A stretch of 36,305 nt of DNA from Gardnerella vaginalis (GCF_001563665.1 NZ_KQ961858.1:1-36305), one strand, 5' to 3'. Numbered from the stretch's first letter, positions 16,650 to 29,400 are shown. Program-made: numbers and translations. The notes: generated by a model from the letters alone, not told the origin.

Positions 16650-16799
16650 GATTAACCTTCTTTCGTTTATTTTTCCGGTTGATAAAAACATTACGTGCAC
16701 TAAAAATCATGTGCATTGGAGAAGTGTACAAAATTTTGCATTAGGTTTTGTGTATGTTGGCTCATACTAAAACAGGATTTTTCAGATATTTTTTATCTT
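16650..16799. promoter_or_regulatory. Divergent bioY / accC control region
   Basis: This 150-bp region must drive both genes. It contains GTATG-TTGGCT-CATAC (16752-16767), an exact inverted repeat with a 6-base spacer. GTGCAC (16695-16700) and GTGCAT (16711-16716) occur 16 bp apart. TTCAGATATT (16781-16790), just before the accC start, resembles the triple repeat at the FAS promoter. No strong -35/-10 pair is obvious for either gene. The operators are candidates only. Confidence 0.4.
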
Positions 16800-18677
16800 A
16801 TGGTTACGAATATCAAAAAATTACTTATCGCTAATCGCGGTGAAATTGCTTTACGAGTGATCCGCACAGCGCATGAAATGGGCATTTCTACTGTTGCGAT
16901 TTACGCACCAACTGATCGCAGTGCTCAATTTGTAGAAATGGCAGATGAAGCTTACGCACTTTCTGGAGATACATATCGCGATACTTATTTGAATGAAGAT
17001 GCGATTCTTGAAATTATTAAAAGAAGTGGCACTGATGCTGTACATCCTGGATATGGATTTCTATCTGAAGTTGCGTCTTTTGCGCAAAAAGTCAATGATG
17101 CTGGTGTGATTTGGATCGGTCCTCGTCCGGAAGCTTTGATTGACCTTGGAGATAAGATTACTGCTCGCAGGGTTGCTGTGCGAGCTAAAGTTCCGCCTGT
17201 TCCTGGAATCTCTGAGCCTGTAAAAGATATTCGAGAGCTTTTAACGTTTGCTCAAACTCACGGTTACCCTGTGATGATGAAACGCACAGATGGTGGCGGT
17301 GGTCGTGGTATTACAGTCGTGCATAACGATGACGAATTGCGCGGTTTTTACATGAATCACGATGCTTTGCAAGGCGGAGATTTAGACGAATACTTTATTG
17401 AACGTTTTATAGACAAAGCTCGTCACGTTGAAACGCAATGCGGACGTGACGCTAATGGGAATTTCACCGTATATTCCACGCGCGATTGCTCTGTGCAGCG
17501 CCGAAATCAGAAATTGGTTGAAGAAGCTCCTGCACCGTTCTTAACGGACGATGAAAATGAGCAGCTTCGCAGATATTCTCGTAACCTATTTGAAGCTGTT
17601 GATTACGTAGGTCTTGGCACGTGTGAATATATGGTGACTTCTCAGCATAAAGTTTATTTCCTTGAAGTAAACCCACGTTTGCAAGTGGAACACACTGTTA
17701 GTGAAGAAGTAAGCGGACTCGACTTAGTGCGCGAACAGCTCAATATTGCTGACGGCAAGAATCTTACTAAAGATCCAGAGCCTAGAGGTCATAGTTTTGA
17801 GTTGCGAATCACTTCTGAAGATCCTGCTACTAATTTGACTCCAAGCTCTGGAACTTTAACGAAAATAAAGTGGCCTTCTGGTCCTGGAATTCGCGTTGAT
17901 TTTGGAGTAGAAGAAGGTGATAACGTATCTCCAAAATTTGACTCTATGATGGGTAAGTTGATTATAACTGCGCAAAATCGCGAAGCTGCTGTTGCTCGTG
18001 TTCGAAGAGCATTAAAAGAATTGTGTATTGAAGGTGTGCCAACTCCTGCAAAATTATTTGAACAAATCTTCAACGATCCTGAGTTTACTGCAGAAAATCA
18101 CAGTTTTGACGTATCTACTAAGTGGTTGGAGCGCAAATATTTGAATCGTGTTCCAGCTGCGTCTTTGGGAGGTCAGCCAGCTTCGCTTGTTTCAGGACAA
18201 ACTTCTGATAGTGACGAAAATAAGCAACCTGCAATGGAATCTTTCGTAATTGAAGTTGATAACAAGCGTGTAAAGCTCACGATTCCTCAAGATATTGTTG
18301 ATAATCTTACTGGTTCTGCTCGCGTTCGCAACGTTTCTAGAGTTTCTCAACCTTTGCGAGGTCGTGGACTTAGAGGAGATACGCATAAAGGTGAAGAGCA
18401 AAAACAGATTCCAGGTGTGATTGCAGCTCCAATGCAAGCTGTTATTACTCGCGTGAATGTTGCTGAAGGTCAGAAAGTTGCTAAAGGCGATTTACTAGCT
18501 GTTCTTGAGTCTATGAAGATGGAAAATTACGTTTATGCTCCAGCTGCAGGAACTGTTACTGGTATTTTTGTTGCTCCTGGCGATGGCGTGGAAGCAGGCG
18601 CAAAGATTGTGACTATTGAAATTGCTGGAGATAGTGATAAGAATTCTTCGAATAAAACTGAAGGAGCACAAAAATGA
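16800..18677 (+). CDS. Acyl-CoA carboxylase alpha subunit (biotin carboxylase + BCCP)
   Basis: Carboxylates its own biotin with bicarbonate and ATP, then passes the carboxyl group to the beta subunit to make malonyl-CoA for the FAS. Order: biotin carboxylase N-domain (KLLIANRGEIALRV), ATP-grasp with DGGGGRGI near residue 165, the catalytic stretch FLEVNPRLQVEH near 287, the biotin carboxylase C-domain to about 450, a linker, then the biotinyl domain with ESMKMEN, whose Lys573 receives biotin (SMKM in place of the usual AMKM). The 625 residues suit the fused actinobacterial AccA type. The ATG at 16800 is preferred over 16716 because the family's N-terminus begins there; no ribosome-binding site is seen. 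The stop overlaps the beta-subunit start (ATGA), which suggests coupled translation. BirA and BioY beside it supply the biotin. Confidence 0.93.
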   Translation: MVTNIKKLLIANRGEIALRVIRTAHEMGISTVAIYAPTDRSAQFVEMADEAYALSGDTYRDTYLNEDAILEIIKRSGTDAVHPGYGFLSEVASFAQKVNDAGVIWIGPRPEALIDLGDKITARRVAVRAKVPPVPGISEPVKDIRELLTFAQTHGYPVMMKRTDGGGGRGITVVHNDDELRGFYMNHDALQGGDLDEYFIERFIDKARHVETQCGRDANGNFTVYSTRDCSVQRRNQKLVEEAPAPFLTDDENEQLRRYSRNLFEAVDYVGLGTCEYMVTSQHKVYFLEVNPRLQVEHTVSEEVSGLDLVREQLNIADGKNLTKDPEPRGHSFELRITSEDPATNLTPSSGTLTKIKWPSGPGIRVDFGVEEGDNVSPKFDSMMGKLIITAQNREAAVARVRRALKELCIEGVPTPAKLFEQIFNDPEFTAENHSFDVSTKWLERKYLNRVPAASLGGQPASLVSGQTSDSDENKQPAMESFVIEVDNKRVKLTIPQDIVDNLTGSARVRNVSRVSQPLRGRGLRGDTHKGEEQKQIPGVIAAPMQAVITRVNVAEGQKVAKGDLLAVLESMKMENYVYAPAAGTVTGIFVAPGDGVEAGAKIVTIEIAGDSDKNSSNKTEGAQK

Positions 18678-20323
18678 GCAATTTATTGCAAGAAAAATCT
18701 GCTGTTTCTGAGGTTTCTGCTGTTTCTGGAATCAATACAAAAACTGTTTCTAGTTCTACTGTAGAAAATAATTTACAACCTCGTAGAGGTAAAGCTGCTG
18801 TGCAACACGCTGCTCAATTAGCTAGAGATGCAGAACAGAGCGCGTGTGATAAACAGCATGCTAAAGGAAAAGGAACTGCTAGAGAGCGTTTGGATTTGCT
18901 TTTTGACACTGGCTCTTTCGTGGAAATCGGTCGTTTTAACGGCGGCGATATTAACAATGATGTAGCTGGATGTGCTGTAATTACTGGTTTTGGTGAAGTT
19001 TATGGCAGAAAAGTTGCCGTGTATGCACAAGATTTTTCTGTAAGAGGTGGCACTCTTGGAAAAGCCGAAGGTGAGAAAATTTGTCATCTTTTAGATATGG
19101 CTTTAGAGCTTAGAGTACCTGTAGTTGCTGTAATAGATTCCGGCGGCGCTCGCATTCAAGAAGGTGTTGGAGCGCTTATGCAATACGGGCGAATCTTTAA
19201 GAAAACTTGTGAAGCAAGCGGCTTAATTCCTCAAATCTCGCTTATTCTTGGACCTTGCGCTGGTGGTGCTGTGTATTGTCCTGCATTAACAGATTTGATT
19301 ATTATGACTCGCGAGCACTCCAACATGTTCGTCACTGGTCCAGATGTTGTTAAAGCTGCAACAGGCGAAGCGATTAGCATGGACGATTTGGGCGGAGGAC
19401 TTGTGCATAACGCAACTTCAGGAGTCGCTCATTATTTGGGAGAAGATGAAGCTGATGCAATCGATTATGCTAGAACTGTTTTAGCTTATTTACCTTCGAG
19501 TTGCGAATCTAATCCTCCTACTTTTGCTTATTGCGCAACGCGTGCAGATCGAGAAACTGCGCGAGAATTAGCGAATATCGTTCCAGATAACGATCGACAG
19601 CCATACGATGTACTCGATGTAATTCGAAGAATTGTAGACTATAGCGAGTTTGTACAAGTACAAGAATTGTATGCTGCTTCTGCAGTGGTTGGATTTGCTT
19701 GCATTGAAGGCCATCCAGTTGGAATAGTAGCTAATCAGCCTAAAGTGAACGCTGGAATATTGGACGTTAATTCTTCTGAAAAAGTTGCTCGATTTGTGAG
19801 ATTGTGTGATGCGTTTAATTTGCCTGTTGTGACTTTAGTTGACACTCCTGGATATAAGCCTGGATCTGATCAAGAGCATGCTGGCATTATTCGCAGAGGT
19901 GCAAAAGTGATTTACGCTTATGCAAATGCTCAAGTTCCTCTTGTAACTGTGATTTTGCGTAAAGCTTTTGGCGGTGCATACATTGTTATGGGCTCGAAAT
20001 CTATGGGTGCAGATGTTAATTACGCGTGGCCGACAAGCCAAATTGCAGTGCTTGGTGCTCAAGGAGCTGTAAATATTATTCATCGTAAGGATTTGCATAA
20101 AGCAAAAGAGCGCGGGCAAGATGTAGATGCATTGCGTAAAAAGCTTGTTGATGAATATGAAGCTACTACTGTAAATGCAAATCTTTCTCTGGAAACTGGT
20201 CAGATTGATGCGATGATTGATCCTGAGCAAACGCGCGATATGATATCTGGCTCTTTAAGTCTTTTGCGTAGTAAAAAGCGTATTAAAAGAACTGGAAAAC
20301 ATCATGGGAATCAGCCTATGTAA
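18674..20323 (+). CDS. Acyl-CoA carboxylase beta subunit (carboxyltransferase)
   Basis: Moves the carboxyl group from biotin to acetyl-CoA or propionyl-CoA. The 549 residues carry the N- and C-terminal crotonase-like carboxyltransferase halves: RGGTLGKAEGEKI and DSGGARIQEGVGAL with the GGA oxyanion-hole motif, GPCAGGAVY, FVTGPDVVK in the first half, then DTPGYKPGSDQEHAGIIRRGAK and KAFGGAYIVMGS in the second. It belongs to the AccD/PccB group, and substrate preference cannot be read with confidence. With FAS-I immediately downstream and no other carboxylase visible, acetyl-CoA is the likely substrate. The ATG overlaps the alpha subunit's stop by four bases. The first 45 residues are Ser/Val-rich and variable. 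No epsilon subunit gene is seen. Confidence 0.93.
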   Translation: MSNLLQEKSAVSEVSAVSGINTKTVSSSTVENNLQPRRGKAAVQHAAQLARDAEQSACDKQHAKGKGTARERLDLLFDTGSFVEIGRFNGGDINNDVAGCAVITGFGEVYGRKVAVYAQDFSVRGGTLGKAEGEKICHLLDMALELRVPVVAVIDSGGARIQEGVGALMQYGRIFKKTCEASGLIPQISLILGPCAGGAVYCPALTDLIIMTREHSNMFVTGPDVVKAATGEAISMDDLGGGLVHNATSGVAHYLGEDEADAIDYARTVLAYLPSSCESNPPTFAYCATRADRETARELANIVPDNDRQPYDVLDVIRRIVDYSEFVQVQELYAASAVVGFACIEGHPVGIVANQPKVNAGILDVNSSEKVARFVRLCDAFNLPVVTLVDTPGYKPGSDQEHAGIIRRGAKVIYAYANAQVPLVTVILRKAFGGAYIVMGSKSMGADVNYAWPTSQIAVLGAQGAVNIIHRKDLHKAKERGQDVDALRKKLVDEYEATTVNANLSLETGQIDAMIDPEQTRDMISGSLSLLRSKKRIKRTGKHHGNQPM

Positions 20324-20386
20324 AAGAAAGAAGAAAGTCTTCTGATTTACAAAATCCTAATAATTTTTAACTAAATATAAACCAAT

Positions 20387-20440
20387 ATCAGATTTACATC
20401 AGATTTATAAAAGATATACATCAGATATAAACGAGAAGGA
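20387..20440 (+). promoter_or_regulatory. FAS promoter with three phased direct repeats
   Basis: TTTACA (20393-20398) and TATACA (20415-20420) with a 16-bp spacer form a good promoter. Three copies of ATCAGATTTA or ATCAGATATA lie at 20387, 20398 and 20420, that is 11 and 22 bp apart, so they face the same side of the helix and straddle the -35, the spacer and the start point. GAGAAGGA (20433-20440) is the ribosome-binding site. The layout suggests an operator; the regulator is not known. Confidence 0.55.
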
Positions 20441-20446
20441 AATATC

Positions 20447-23400
20447 ATGACAACATACTTTTTCGATCGCCTTGCTAAAGATCCTCATGTGCTCGCTTTC
20501 GCCGGGCAATCAACACCATGGGTTGAATGCCTTTCTTCATTGTGCAAGGATGATGAATTAGACGCTGAACTTCACCGTTATGAAAATGGTGCAAAAGCGT
20601 TATTATCTCCAATTTATGCAGAATTATTGGCTAATGCCGGTGGAGATATGAATGTTTTTGATGCAATCGAAAATAAGCATATTCATGCATCTGATGCTCA
20701 ATTAAGTGTGCCTGGAATCGCTTTAGCGCAATTGGGAGCGGTTTTAGATTTAACTAATCTCGGTTATAACTTTGAAGTTAATAAGCCATATGCTGTACTT
20801 GGTCATTCGCAAGGTGTGATTGCAGCTAGAATGGTTGAAGCTCGTATTAAATCTGGATCTTGGCAGAAAGCTCGTGCGCAAATAGAGGAGTTGCTTGCTT
20901 GCGCTTATATAATTGGAGCTGCTGGAGATCGCGAATCGCGTATGCTTGAAATCTCTGGAGATGGCGATTTAACTCCAATGCTTTCACTTAAAGGCGTGAC
21001 TGAAAAGCAAGCTAAAGCTTTGATTGCACGAGTTGAAAGAACGAAGGGCGCTATATCAATTGCTGTTAAGAATTCTAGAAATCATGTAGTTCTTTCTGGA
21101 TATCCGGAAGATATGGAATCTGTTGCAAATGAAGCGCAAAAAGAAGCTAAGCGTTCTAAAAAATTGCGTGAAATGAAAGTGCGTGGTGGAGCTGTTTTCT
21201 CTCCTGTAGCCGAATATTTGGATGTAACAGTTCCATTCCATTCTCAAATGATGGAAGCTGCAGTTTTGCAGGCTGAAAATTGGGCTATGGAAGCTGGATT
21301 GAACGTAGAAATAGTGCGTTCTTTGGCTGATGAAGTTTTAGTTAAGGCTGTTGATTGGTCTGAGATTGTTAAAAATGTGCTTGAAAACACTGAAACTCGC
21401 ACTCTTTGGATTCTAGATATGGGTCCTGGGGAAGTGCTTGGTAAGCTAACTAGTGTGCTTGTTCAAGGAACAGGCGCTGGTGTAGTCGAAGCATCTAGCG
21501 TTAATTCTCGCGCAAATCTTTATACATTGGATTGTGCTCCAGAGCGTAGTGGATGCTGGGCTGATTTTGCACCTCGTGTTATTGAAACTCCTGCTGGTCG
21601 TAAAGTTCTTACTAAGTTTAGTAAGTTGACTGGTAAAGCTCCTGTATTGCTTGCTGGAATGACTCCAACAACTGTTGAGCCAGAAATTGTTGCAGCAGCT
21701 GCAAATGCTGGATACTGGGCTGAACTTGCAGGTGGCGGTCAAGTTACTTCTGAAGTATTCGATAGGCATATGGATTCCCTAGAAAAGCAGCTTAATGAAG
21801 GCGCTACTGTGGAATTTAATGCAATGTTTATGGACCGTTATTTGTGGAATTTACAATTTGGTTCTAAGCGCATTGTGTCTAAAAAACGTCAATCTGGTGC
21901 TCCAATTGATGGTGTTGTAATTTCTGCAGGTATTCCAGAAATAGATGAAGCAAAAGAATTAGTGTCTTCTTTGCATGCTGACGGATTCCCGTATGTTGCA
22001 TTTAAGCCTGGTACTGTTAATCAGATTCGACAAGTTATACGTATTGCTAAAGCTGTTTCGCCATCTATGATTATTGCGCAAGTTGAAGGTGGATCTGCAG
22101 GCGGACACCATTCTTGGGAATCGCTTGATGACTTGCTTATAAGCACGTACGCTCAAGTTCGCGAATGCGATAATTTAGTTCTTGTTGCTGGCGGTGGAAT
22201 TGGTACTCCTGCTCGCGCTGCGGATTATATTTCCGGCGAGTGGGCGAATGATTATGGTTTGCCAAATATGCCTGTTGATGCTGTGATGATTGGAACTGCA
22301 GCAATGACAGCAAAAGAAGCACATACAAGTCCTGAAGTAAAGCGTATGCTTGTTGAAACTCCTGGAATTGTAGCTCCTAAAGCATCTAGTGTTGAAGGTT
22401 TTGATGATGATCCATTTGCTCCAATGGGAGAGCGTTGGGTTCCATCAGGTGGTGTAATTGGTGGAGTCACAAGTGGTTTGAGTCATTTGCATGCAGATAT
22501 TTACGAACTTGAAAATTCATCTGCTAAATGCGGACGTTTGCTCGTACATATGATGAAGCATCCAGAAGAGCTTGAAACTCGTCGTGACGAAGTTATATCT
22601 GCTCTTAATGCTACTGCTAAGCCTTATTTTGGCGATGTTGAAACTATGACTTATGCTCAGTTTGCGCAAAGATTCCTTGATTTGGCTTATCCTTGGGTTG
22701 ATCCTACTTACGCGGATCGCTATTTGCATTTGCTTCAACGTATTGAAGCTCGTTTAGTGAGCCAAGATTCCGGTGAGTTTACTTCAACTTTGCCATCTAG
22801 AGCAGAAGTTAGCGAGCATCCTCAAGATGCATTGGATTCTTTGCTGAAAGTATTGCCTAAAGCGCGTGAACTTAACGTTGTTCCAATGGATGCAGCATGG
22901 TTCCCAACTTTGGTCCGCGAATATCCAAAGCCAATGCCATTTGTGCCTGTGATTGATAACGATTTATTGCGTTGGTGGGGACAAGATCAACTTTGGCAAT
23001 CGGAAGATTCTCGCTACTCGGCTGATGCTGTTCGCGTAATTCCTGGACCTATTTCTGTATCTGGAATTACTACTATGGATGAGCCTGTTGCAAATATACT
23101 TGCTCGATTTGAATCAGCTATGATGCAACGTGCAGAAGCTCTAGGTGTTGATAATAGCTCAAAGAGTATTGCAAAGGGTAGTGTAAAGAGTAGCGCAAGA
23201 GATGCAGAAAAGAATTTTGAAGTAAATAAGATTGCTTTCAGTCAAATTGATGATTCAAAAGATGTTGAAGCATACGTGCGCGCATGCCCTAATATTTCTT
23301 GGATTGGTCATGTGACTTCTAATCCAGCTTATGGCACTAATATTAACGATGAAAATTATGTTATTAGTGTTCTTGATGAGAAAAATAATCTAATTAAGCT

Positions 23401-26400
23401 TGATTTGGATATTAAGTTAGACACTTTCTGGGATAATCAAAATTCTAATGATTTTGATAAATCAAATAAGTCATCTAATAAATCGGCTAACAAGATTGCA
23501 TCAAATCCAAATGATAAATCTTCTGCTCCTAAGCATGCTGTGCGTGATATTGTTATCCCGCTGATTGTTGATTCTTCACGCGCTGGAAGTATTCCTGTAG
23601 TAGATCGAGATCGACTGCCTGAGCATGTTTACAATATGCTTGCTGCTACTGCAGGTATTGGAAATACTGCTATTACTGGCGATGTGCTTGAGAAAATGCC
23701 AAAAGTTGAAACAAATGGTGAAGGATCAAAGCTGAATTCAGATTTGATTGCAGAAGGTTATTCTGATTCTCCGTTTGGCTTAGTTCGTTCATCTTATACT
23801 TTCTCTCGCAATCTTGGAATAGATCATGAATCTGCTACAGCAGGTCGTCTTCCTGATGGCTTAAAGGCATCTCGAATCGTTCCAGATGCTTTAGTTGGAC
23901 CTGCTTGGCCAACTATTTACTCTGCTCTTGGTTCAGTGCTGGTTGACGGTTATCCGATTATTGAAGGCTTACTAAATGCTGTTCATTTAGATCATTTAGT
24001 TGAGCTTGATATTGATGCTTCTGATTTTAGTAATTACGTAGGCAAGCGAATTAACTTGCTTGGCTGGGCAGAACAGTATTCTGAGTCTGCGTCAGGTCGT
24101 GTTGTAACAATTCATGTAATTCATACAGCTGCTGACGGAACGCGTCTTGCACATGAAACTGAGCGTTTTGCTATTCGTGGACGTAGCTTCAGTAATGCGC
24201 TACCAACTCCAGCTGCTGAATACGGTGACGCTGCTTCATTGCATGGATATGAGATCGAAGATACTCCACGCAGAGCGCTTCGAAGAGTTACTGTTCGCGC
24301 TCCTCATGATATGACAGCTTTTGCGCGTACTTCTGGAGATTTCAATCCAATTCATACTTCTAAGCGTGGTGCTGCAATATCTGGACTTTCTGCTCCTCTA
24401 GTTCATGGAATGTGGCTTTCTGCAACTGCTCAGCATGTTGCTCAAGCAGTTGATGCAAAAGGCGCGCGTTATGAACTAATCGGATGGTCATACAACATGT
24501 ATGGCATGGTTCAGCTAGATGATGAAGTTGAAATAACTGTTGAGAGAGTAGGAAAGGTCCGCCGTGGTGGACTTGCTTTGGAGGTTACTTGCAAAGTTGC
24601 AGGGCAAATTGTTTCTAAAGCAAGTGCGTTAACTCGTGCTCCTCGTGCAGCATTCGTATATCCTGGTCAGGGCATTCAGAAGCAAGGTATGTCTTTGGAT
24701 GAGCGTGCAAAATCACCAGCAGTACGTGAAACTTGGGAGCGTGCTGACAAGCTCACTCGTGAAAAGCTTGGATTCTCAATCCTTGCTGTTGTGCGCGATA
24801 ATCCAAAAGAACTTACTGCTCATGGAGTGACGTATCGTCATCCTGAAGGATTGCTTAACTTAACTCAATTTACGCAAGTTGCTCTTGCAACTGTAGCTTT
24901 TGCTCAAACGGCAAGATTGCGTGAATCTGGATGCGATATTTGGCCTGCATATTTCGCTGGGCATTCTCTTGGTGAATACAATGCTTTAAGCTCTTTCGCT
25001 CAAATTATTCCACTTGAAACAGTGTTGGAATTAGTGTTCCATCGTGGCTCTACAATGCATCATTTGATTGATCGAGATTCTCAAGGTCGTTCAAATTATC
25101 GCATGGGTGCTCTTCGTCCTAACCAATTCGGCGTGGATGATAGCGGAGTAAAAGCTTATGTTGACGGTATTGCTAAGGAAACTGGCGAATTTTTGCAAAT
25201 TGTAAACTATAATTTGGCTGGTCAACAATATGCTGTTGCTGGAACAATCAAAGGTTTGAAAGCTTTGGATTCAGACGCATCTAAGCGTGCAAAAGAATAT
25301 GGTGGTAAACCTCCATTCATGTTTGTTCCTGGAATTGATGTACCATTCCACTCTCGCATTCTTCGAAAGGGTGTGCCGGAATTCCGCGATAAGCTTGATT
25401 CTTTGCTTCCAAGCAATATTGACTATTCACGTTTAGTTGGAAGATATATTCCTAATTTGGTAGCTGTGCCTTTCGAGTTGACTCGTGAATTTGCGCAGAA
25501 GATTTTAGACGTTGTTCCTTCCGAGCGTATTGAGGCTGCTTTAGAGGATGAAAATACTTGGAAGTCGTATGCTGAAGATGAACAAAAATTAGGTAGATTA
25601 CTTCTTACGGAATTGCTTTCATGGCAATTTGCTTCTCCAGTTCGATGGATTGAAACGCAAGCTCTTATGTTTGCTGATCGCGCTCGCGGTGGACTTGGTG
25701 TTGAAGAATATGTTGAAGTTGGTTTAGGTAATGCTCCTACTTTGGCAAATCTTGGCGCTAAAACTCTAGCTTTGCCTGATTTTAGCGGTGAAAAGGTCAC
25801 AGTTTATAATGTTGGCAGAGATGAAGGTCGAGTGTATATGACTGACACTGATTCTCTTGTTCCACAAAGTTTTGATGAAGAAGATAGTCAAGATGCAGCT
25901 CCTGCTTTTGTGCCGGCTGCTGCTGAGTCGTCTGCTTCTGCTACTTCAGCTCAAGCTCAAGCTCCAGCTCCAGCTCAAGCTCCTGCATCTCAAGCTCCTG
26001 CATCAAGTGGACCTGTAGAAGACTTGCCTTTCAAAGCGTCTGACGCAATCTCAATGCTTATTGCTTATAGCGCAAAGATTCGCATTGATCAAATTGGAGA
26101 TACTGATACCACTGATACTCTTACAAATGGAGTATCTTCTCGAAGAAACCAGCTTCTTATGGACATTAGCTCCGAGCTTGGTGTTGCTAGTGTTGATGGT
26201 GCTGCTGAAGCTCCAATGAGCGCATTGCGTAAGTTGGTTAATTCTGTTGCTCCTCGTTACAAGGCATTCGGTGCAGTGCTTTCAGATATTGTTCGTGAAC
26301 GTTTACGCGCGCTTTTCGGAGCTGCAGGCGTGAAACCAGCTCAAGTTGACAAGCGTATTAGCGAAGTTTGGCACTTGGGTGACGGTTGGCGTGCTCACGT

Positions 26401-29400
26401 TCTTGCTGCATTGGTTTTGCAAACGCGTGAAGGAGCGAGTGTTAGAGGTGAAAACCTTGCTCAGATTTCAACGCAGCCGGCGAAGAATGTTGCTGCAGCT
26501 GATGCTTTAATTGATGCTGCAATTGAGCAGGTTGCTCGCGCTAATGGTGTATCTATATCTAAGCCTGGTGCATCTGGTTCTGCTGGTGGTGCTGTAGTTG
26601 ATTCCGCTGCTCTTGATGCTTTTGCGCAACGCGTTGTTGGTAGTGACGGTGTTCTTGCTGCAACAGCTAAATTCGTTCTAGCAAAGCTTGGCGTAGAGGC
26701 TCCTAAAGTTGAAAATGGAGAAGATGAAAACGCTGCTGTTGTTGAAGCTGTTGAATCTGAGCTTGGTGCGGATTGGCCAAAGCAGGTAGCTCCTCGATTT
26801 GATGAGCGTAAAGCTATACTTTTCGATGACCGTTGGGCATCTGCTCGTGAAGATGTTGCGCGTTTGTATTACGAATATGCTTTAGGTGATAACAATGCGT
26901 CTTCTGCTAATGATGTAGATCCAAGTGATGTTGCAGGAATATTAAATAACATTGGTAAATTCTTAGGTGCAGGATCTTCTGTTGCTGCTGAAGCTGATTG
27001 GTTTGCAAAGAAATCTAAAGAAAAATGTCTAAATAATTTATCTGCAATATTCGAGAAGATATCTAAGGATGCTAGAACAAGCGTATATGATGCGTCTTGC
27101 GCTCAAGATGATAGCGAATCTCAAACTCGATTTGCGTCAGATATAGCAGTTGTTACAGGAGTTGCTCCTTCTTCGATTGCTGCTCAAGTAGTTACAGGTC
27201 TTCTTGCAGGTGGAGCTACTGTTATTGCAACATCTCACAGTTTTAAGCCGAGTGTAAAAGCGTGGGCGAAGAAAGCTTATCGTCAATATGCTTCCAAGGG
27301 CTCGAAACTGTGGCTTGTTCCAGCTAATTTATCTAGTTATCGTGATGTTGATGCGCTTGTAAAGTGGGTTGGCACTGTTTCTAAGAAGGTTAGCGGTGCA
27401 AAAACAACTATTTTGAAGCCAGCTTATGAGCCTAGCTTATTCTTCCCATTTGCAGCTCCTCCGGTTCATGGAACTTTGGCTGATTCTGGTTCGCTTTTCG
27501 AATCTCAATCAAGGCTTATGCTTTGGGGCGTTGAGCGTGCTATTGCAGGATTTGCTCAAATTGGAGCTGATACAGATGTGCAACATCGTATGCACGTTGT
27601 TTTGCCTGGTTCTCCAAATCGCGGTATGTTTGGTGGAGATGGAGCTTATGGCGAAGTTAAGAGTGCGTTTGATGCGATTGTTAATCGTGCGCATGCTGAA
27701 AGCGTGTGGTCGAATCGCGTAACTTTCGCACATCCTAAGATTGGATGGGTTCGTGGCACTGGCTTAATGGGTGGAAACGATCCATTAGTAGATGTTGTTG
27801 AGCGTCATGGTCTTACAACTTACTCAACTAAAGAGATGGCAAATCGCTTGCTTGATTTGTGCACAAAAGAATCGCGCGAGCAGGCTCTAATAGCTCCACT
27901 AGACGTAGATCTTACTGGAGGATTAGGTAAAGAACCTCTTGATTTGAATGCTCTTCGTGCTGAAGCATTAGAGGATCAACGTTTGGCTGCTCAAGCTAAT
28001 AATGGTGGCAATTCAGATAATGCAACTAAAGATGATGAGAATAATGCATCTTCAAAGTCAACTAATAAAGCGTTGCCAACTCCTTACGTACCTTCTCAGC
28101 CACGTGTCAATCTAGATGATTGGAAGAACGTAACAGCGCGTCCAGAAGATGAGATTGTAATCGTTTCTGTTGGAGAGCTTGGACCGTGGGGATCTGGACG
28201 TACAAGATTTGAAGCGGAGCTTGGAATTCAAGAAGATGGTTCTGTGGAGCTTTCTGCAGGAGCGGTACTTGAATTAGCTTGGAATATGGGATTGCTTACT
28301 TGGCAAGATTCTCCAAAGCCGGGTTGGTACGATTGCGAAGGAACGCTTGTTCCAGAAGCTGACATTGCTGAAAAGTATCGTGATGAAGTAGTAGCTCGCT
28401 CAGGTATTCGTCCATTTGAAACCGGTATGGGTGGCGATTATAAAGATGGAGCTAATGAGGAAGAAGCAGAGATTTTCCTTGACCATGATGTTAGCTTTAA
28501 TGTTCCAACAGAACAAATCGCTAGAGAATATGTGTCTCTTGATGAATCTAATACTGAGATTTCTCGTGATGATGAGTCTGGAGAATGGATTGTAACTCGT
28601 AAATCTGGATCTGTAATTCGTGTTCCTCGCCGTGCTGCAATGACTAGAACAGTTGGCGGACAATTCCCTAAGGGATTTGATCCACTTAAGTGGGGTATTC
28701 CAGCATCTATGGTTGGAAGTGTAGACACAATTGCGTTGTGGAATATTGTTACAACCGTGGACGCTTACATTTCTGCCGGTTTCACGCCTTCTGAAATTTT
28801 GCAATCAGTGCATCCGTCAATGGTTGCTTCAACTCAAGGTACAGGATTCGGCGGCATGAGTTCTATGCGCAAGCTGTATTTGGATCGTTTCCTTAACCAC
28901 GAAATTCCGACCGATGTGTTGCAAGAAGCGCTACCAAACGTTGTTGCTGCTCACGTGATGCAAACATATATTGGTGGATATGGAAATATGATTCAGCCAG
29001 TATCTGCTTGCGCAACTGCAGCGGTTTCGCTCGAAGAAGGCGTTGATAAAATAGCGCTTGGTAAAGCTGATTTCGTTGTTACAGGTGCTATTGACGACAT
29101 CGGCGTTGAGTCTGTAGTTGGCTTCGGCAATATGAACGCTACAGCAAATAGTGAAGAAATGTATGCAAAAGGCATAGATCCACGATTCTTCTCTAGAGCA
29201 AATGATCGTAGACGCGGAGGATTCCTTGAATCTCAAGGCGGCGGTACGATTCTCATAACTCGAGGAGATATTGCATTAAAGCTTGGATTGCCTGTTGCTG
29301 GAGTAGTTGGTTTCATTCATTCTTACGCTGATGGTATTCACACTTCGATTCCAGCTCCTGGATTGGGTGCTTTAGCTGCAGGAATGGGTGGAGCTAAATC

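Noticed and set aside
16650..16700. N-terminal extension of BioY to the ATG at 16700
   Set aside because: The GAAAGAAGG site fixes the start at 16649. The extension is part of the control region.
16716..16799. N-terminal extension of the carboxylase alpha subunit
   Set aside because: The family's N-terminus matches from 16800. The extra 28 residues are Cys/Phe-rich, resemble translated promoter DNA and contain the inverted repeat.
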